A DNA stretch of 5,963 nt from Azoarcus sp. Its GTDB lineage: Bacteria > Pseudomonadota > Gammaproteobacteria > Burkholderiales > Rhodocyclaceae. Below are positions 5,530 to 5,963 of this stretch, one piece after another (positions within the stretch are counted from its first letter, which is position 1; each line of letters begins with the position of its first letter). The DNA lies in contig JAIRNL010000108.1 in assembly GCA_031258035.1 (NCBI GenBank), positions 1-5,963 of the forward strand, given 5' to 3'. A program made the translations under genes and the position numbers. The notes under the pieces were generated by a model. That model ran no database searches, was not told the origin of the DNA, and saw only the letters and a list, made by a program, of their open reading frames with translations.

Positions 5530-5603
5530 GCGATAGTCATCGTCACAGATTGCCATCCGCCCCCACGGTACATGGGATCGCAGGGGGCGATGACAATCGC
5601 CCC
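5530..5603. repeat. Inverted repeats in the convergent intergenic region
   Basis: GCGATAGTCATCG (5530-5542) is the inverse of CGATGACAATCGC (5588-5600) with one mismatch in 13, separated by 45 bp. The right arm is itself a perfect 8-bp hairpin, GGGGCGAT (5584-5591) with ATCGCCCC (5596-5603) around GACA. The left arm has a weaker 4-bp self-fold. The two folds are mutually exclusive with the long-range pairing. No T-tract is present on either strand, but the position between two converging genes fits a bidirectional transcript end. A small palindromic (REP-like) element is an alternative. Confidence 0.55.
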
Positions 5604-5624
5604 GCCCCCCTTCCCGGTGGATTG

Positions 5625-5963
5625 CTACGGCGCCGCCAGCCAGCCCCGCGCTTCCGTCTCGTCGTCGAAAACCCGCACTTCCGCGTCGACGAAAAATTGC
5701 GATACCCATGCGCTCCATGTTACCCACTGGTCGTCCGTCAGGATGGCGATGCGGCGAAAGTCGTGGGCGTGCCGGCGGGAGTGGCGGATTTCTTCCAAGG
5801 CGAGGTCGATGGTGAAGCCGGCCATTTCCCGCAAGTCGAAGAGTAGGTCGATGGGGCCGTCGAACTGGATTTTGTAATCGGCAAGTTCCTCGAATTCGCG
5901 GTAGTCGGCAAGGGTGAATTCGCCGAAAACGGTGACGGCAATCAGGCTGCCGCTGTGGTCGAT
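5625..5963 (-). CDS. SpoIIAA-like (STAS-fold) protein, partial at the N-terminus
   Basis: The frame is open from the window edge (5963) to a TAG at 5627-5625, giving 112 residues; only a few N-terminal residues should be missing, as the family is about 115-125 residues long. The order of elements is typical. It begins with a beta-strand (SLIAVTVFGEFTLADYREFE), then GPIDLLFDLREMAGFT. A charged helix (ALEEIRHSRRHAHDFRRIAI) and LTDDQWVTWSAWVSQFF follow, and it ends with EVRVFDDETEARGWLA. This is the SpoIIAA-like/STAS family (Pfam PF11964 type), small cytoplasmic proteins of unknown physiological role. The conserved phosphorylatable serine of true anti-sigma antagonists is not evident. It converges with the sugar transferase across 121 bp, so they are not co-transcribed. 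The start codon and promoter lie outside the window. Confidence 0.82.
   Translation of the reverse strand: MDHSGSLIAVTVFGEFTLADYREFEELADYKIQFDGPIDLLFDLREMAGFTIDLALEEIRHSRRHAHDFRRIAILTDDQWVTWSAWVSQFFVDAEVRVFDDETEARGWLAAP

Noticed and set aside
4183..5877. 564-codon plus-strand frame overlapping the sugar transferase
   Set aside because: It is an off-frame Arg/Ala-rich translation of the sugar-transferase gene that runs on through the intergenic hairpins and opposite the STAS gene.
1..5963. CRISPR array, toxin-antitoxin pair, retron or other defence system
   Set aside because: No regularly spaced repeats, no paired small ORFs, no reverse transcriptase, nuclease or ATPase defence domains are visible outside the housekeeping genes.

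Overview
This is a GC-rich chromosomal segment with densely packed housekeeping genes. Gene order and protein style suggest a betaproteobacterium, possibly of the Rhodocyclales/Azoarcus type. The pointers are a CysB-like regulator tail, tRNA-Leu(CAG) divergent from rnr-rlmB, a PEP-CTERM-type sugar transferase and a SpoIIAA-like STAS protein. The taxonomic assignment is inferred from recall, not from a search.

Layout: (1) 1-119 holds the last codons of a CysB/Cbl-type LysR regulator, followed by two hairpins (142-162 and 172-190) that probably end its transcript. (2) 191-843 is an eroded genomic-island remnant. It contains a P4-type tyrosine integrase pseudogene on the minus strand (start codon ATG>ACG, an apparent internal deletion, a 1-nt deletion frameshift, and loss of the whole catalytic domain). 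Upstream of the integrase lie short repeats, and the 3' end of tRNA-Leu(CAG), the classical attachment site for such elements, is at 844. (3) tRNA-Leu (844-928, minus) has a clear sigma70 promoter with a GC-rich stable-RNA discriminator and a strong intrinsic terminator. (4) Divergently, rnr (RNase R) and rlmB (23S rRNA G2251 2'-O-methyltransferase) form an overlapping two-gene operon. (5) After a 147-bp gap comes a membrane polyprenyl-phosphate sugar-1-phosphate transferase resembling the XrtA/PEP-CTERM EPS family, without other polysaccharide genes in view. (6) It converges on a partial SpoIIAA-like (STAS-fold) gene, with an inverted-repeat structure in the 121-bp gap.

Functionally, the core is RNA metabolism: a leucine tRNA, an RNA-degrading exonuclease and an rRNA methyltransferase. 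The extracytoplasmic-polysaccharide gene is a separate unit. I found no new defence, CRISPR or other novel system. The most informative signals are the fossil island at the tRNA-Leu 3' end, the back-to-back tRNA/rnr control region, and the inverted repeats at 5530-5603.
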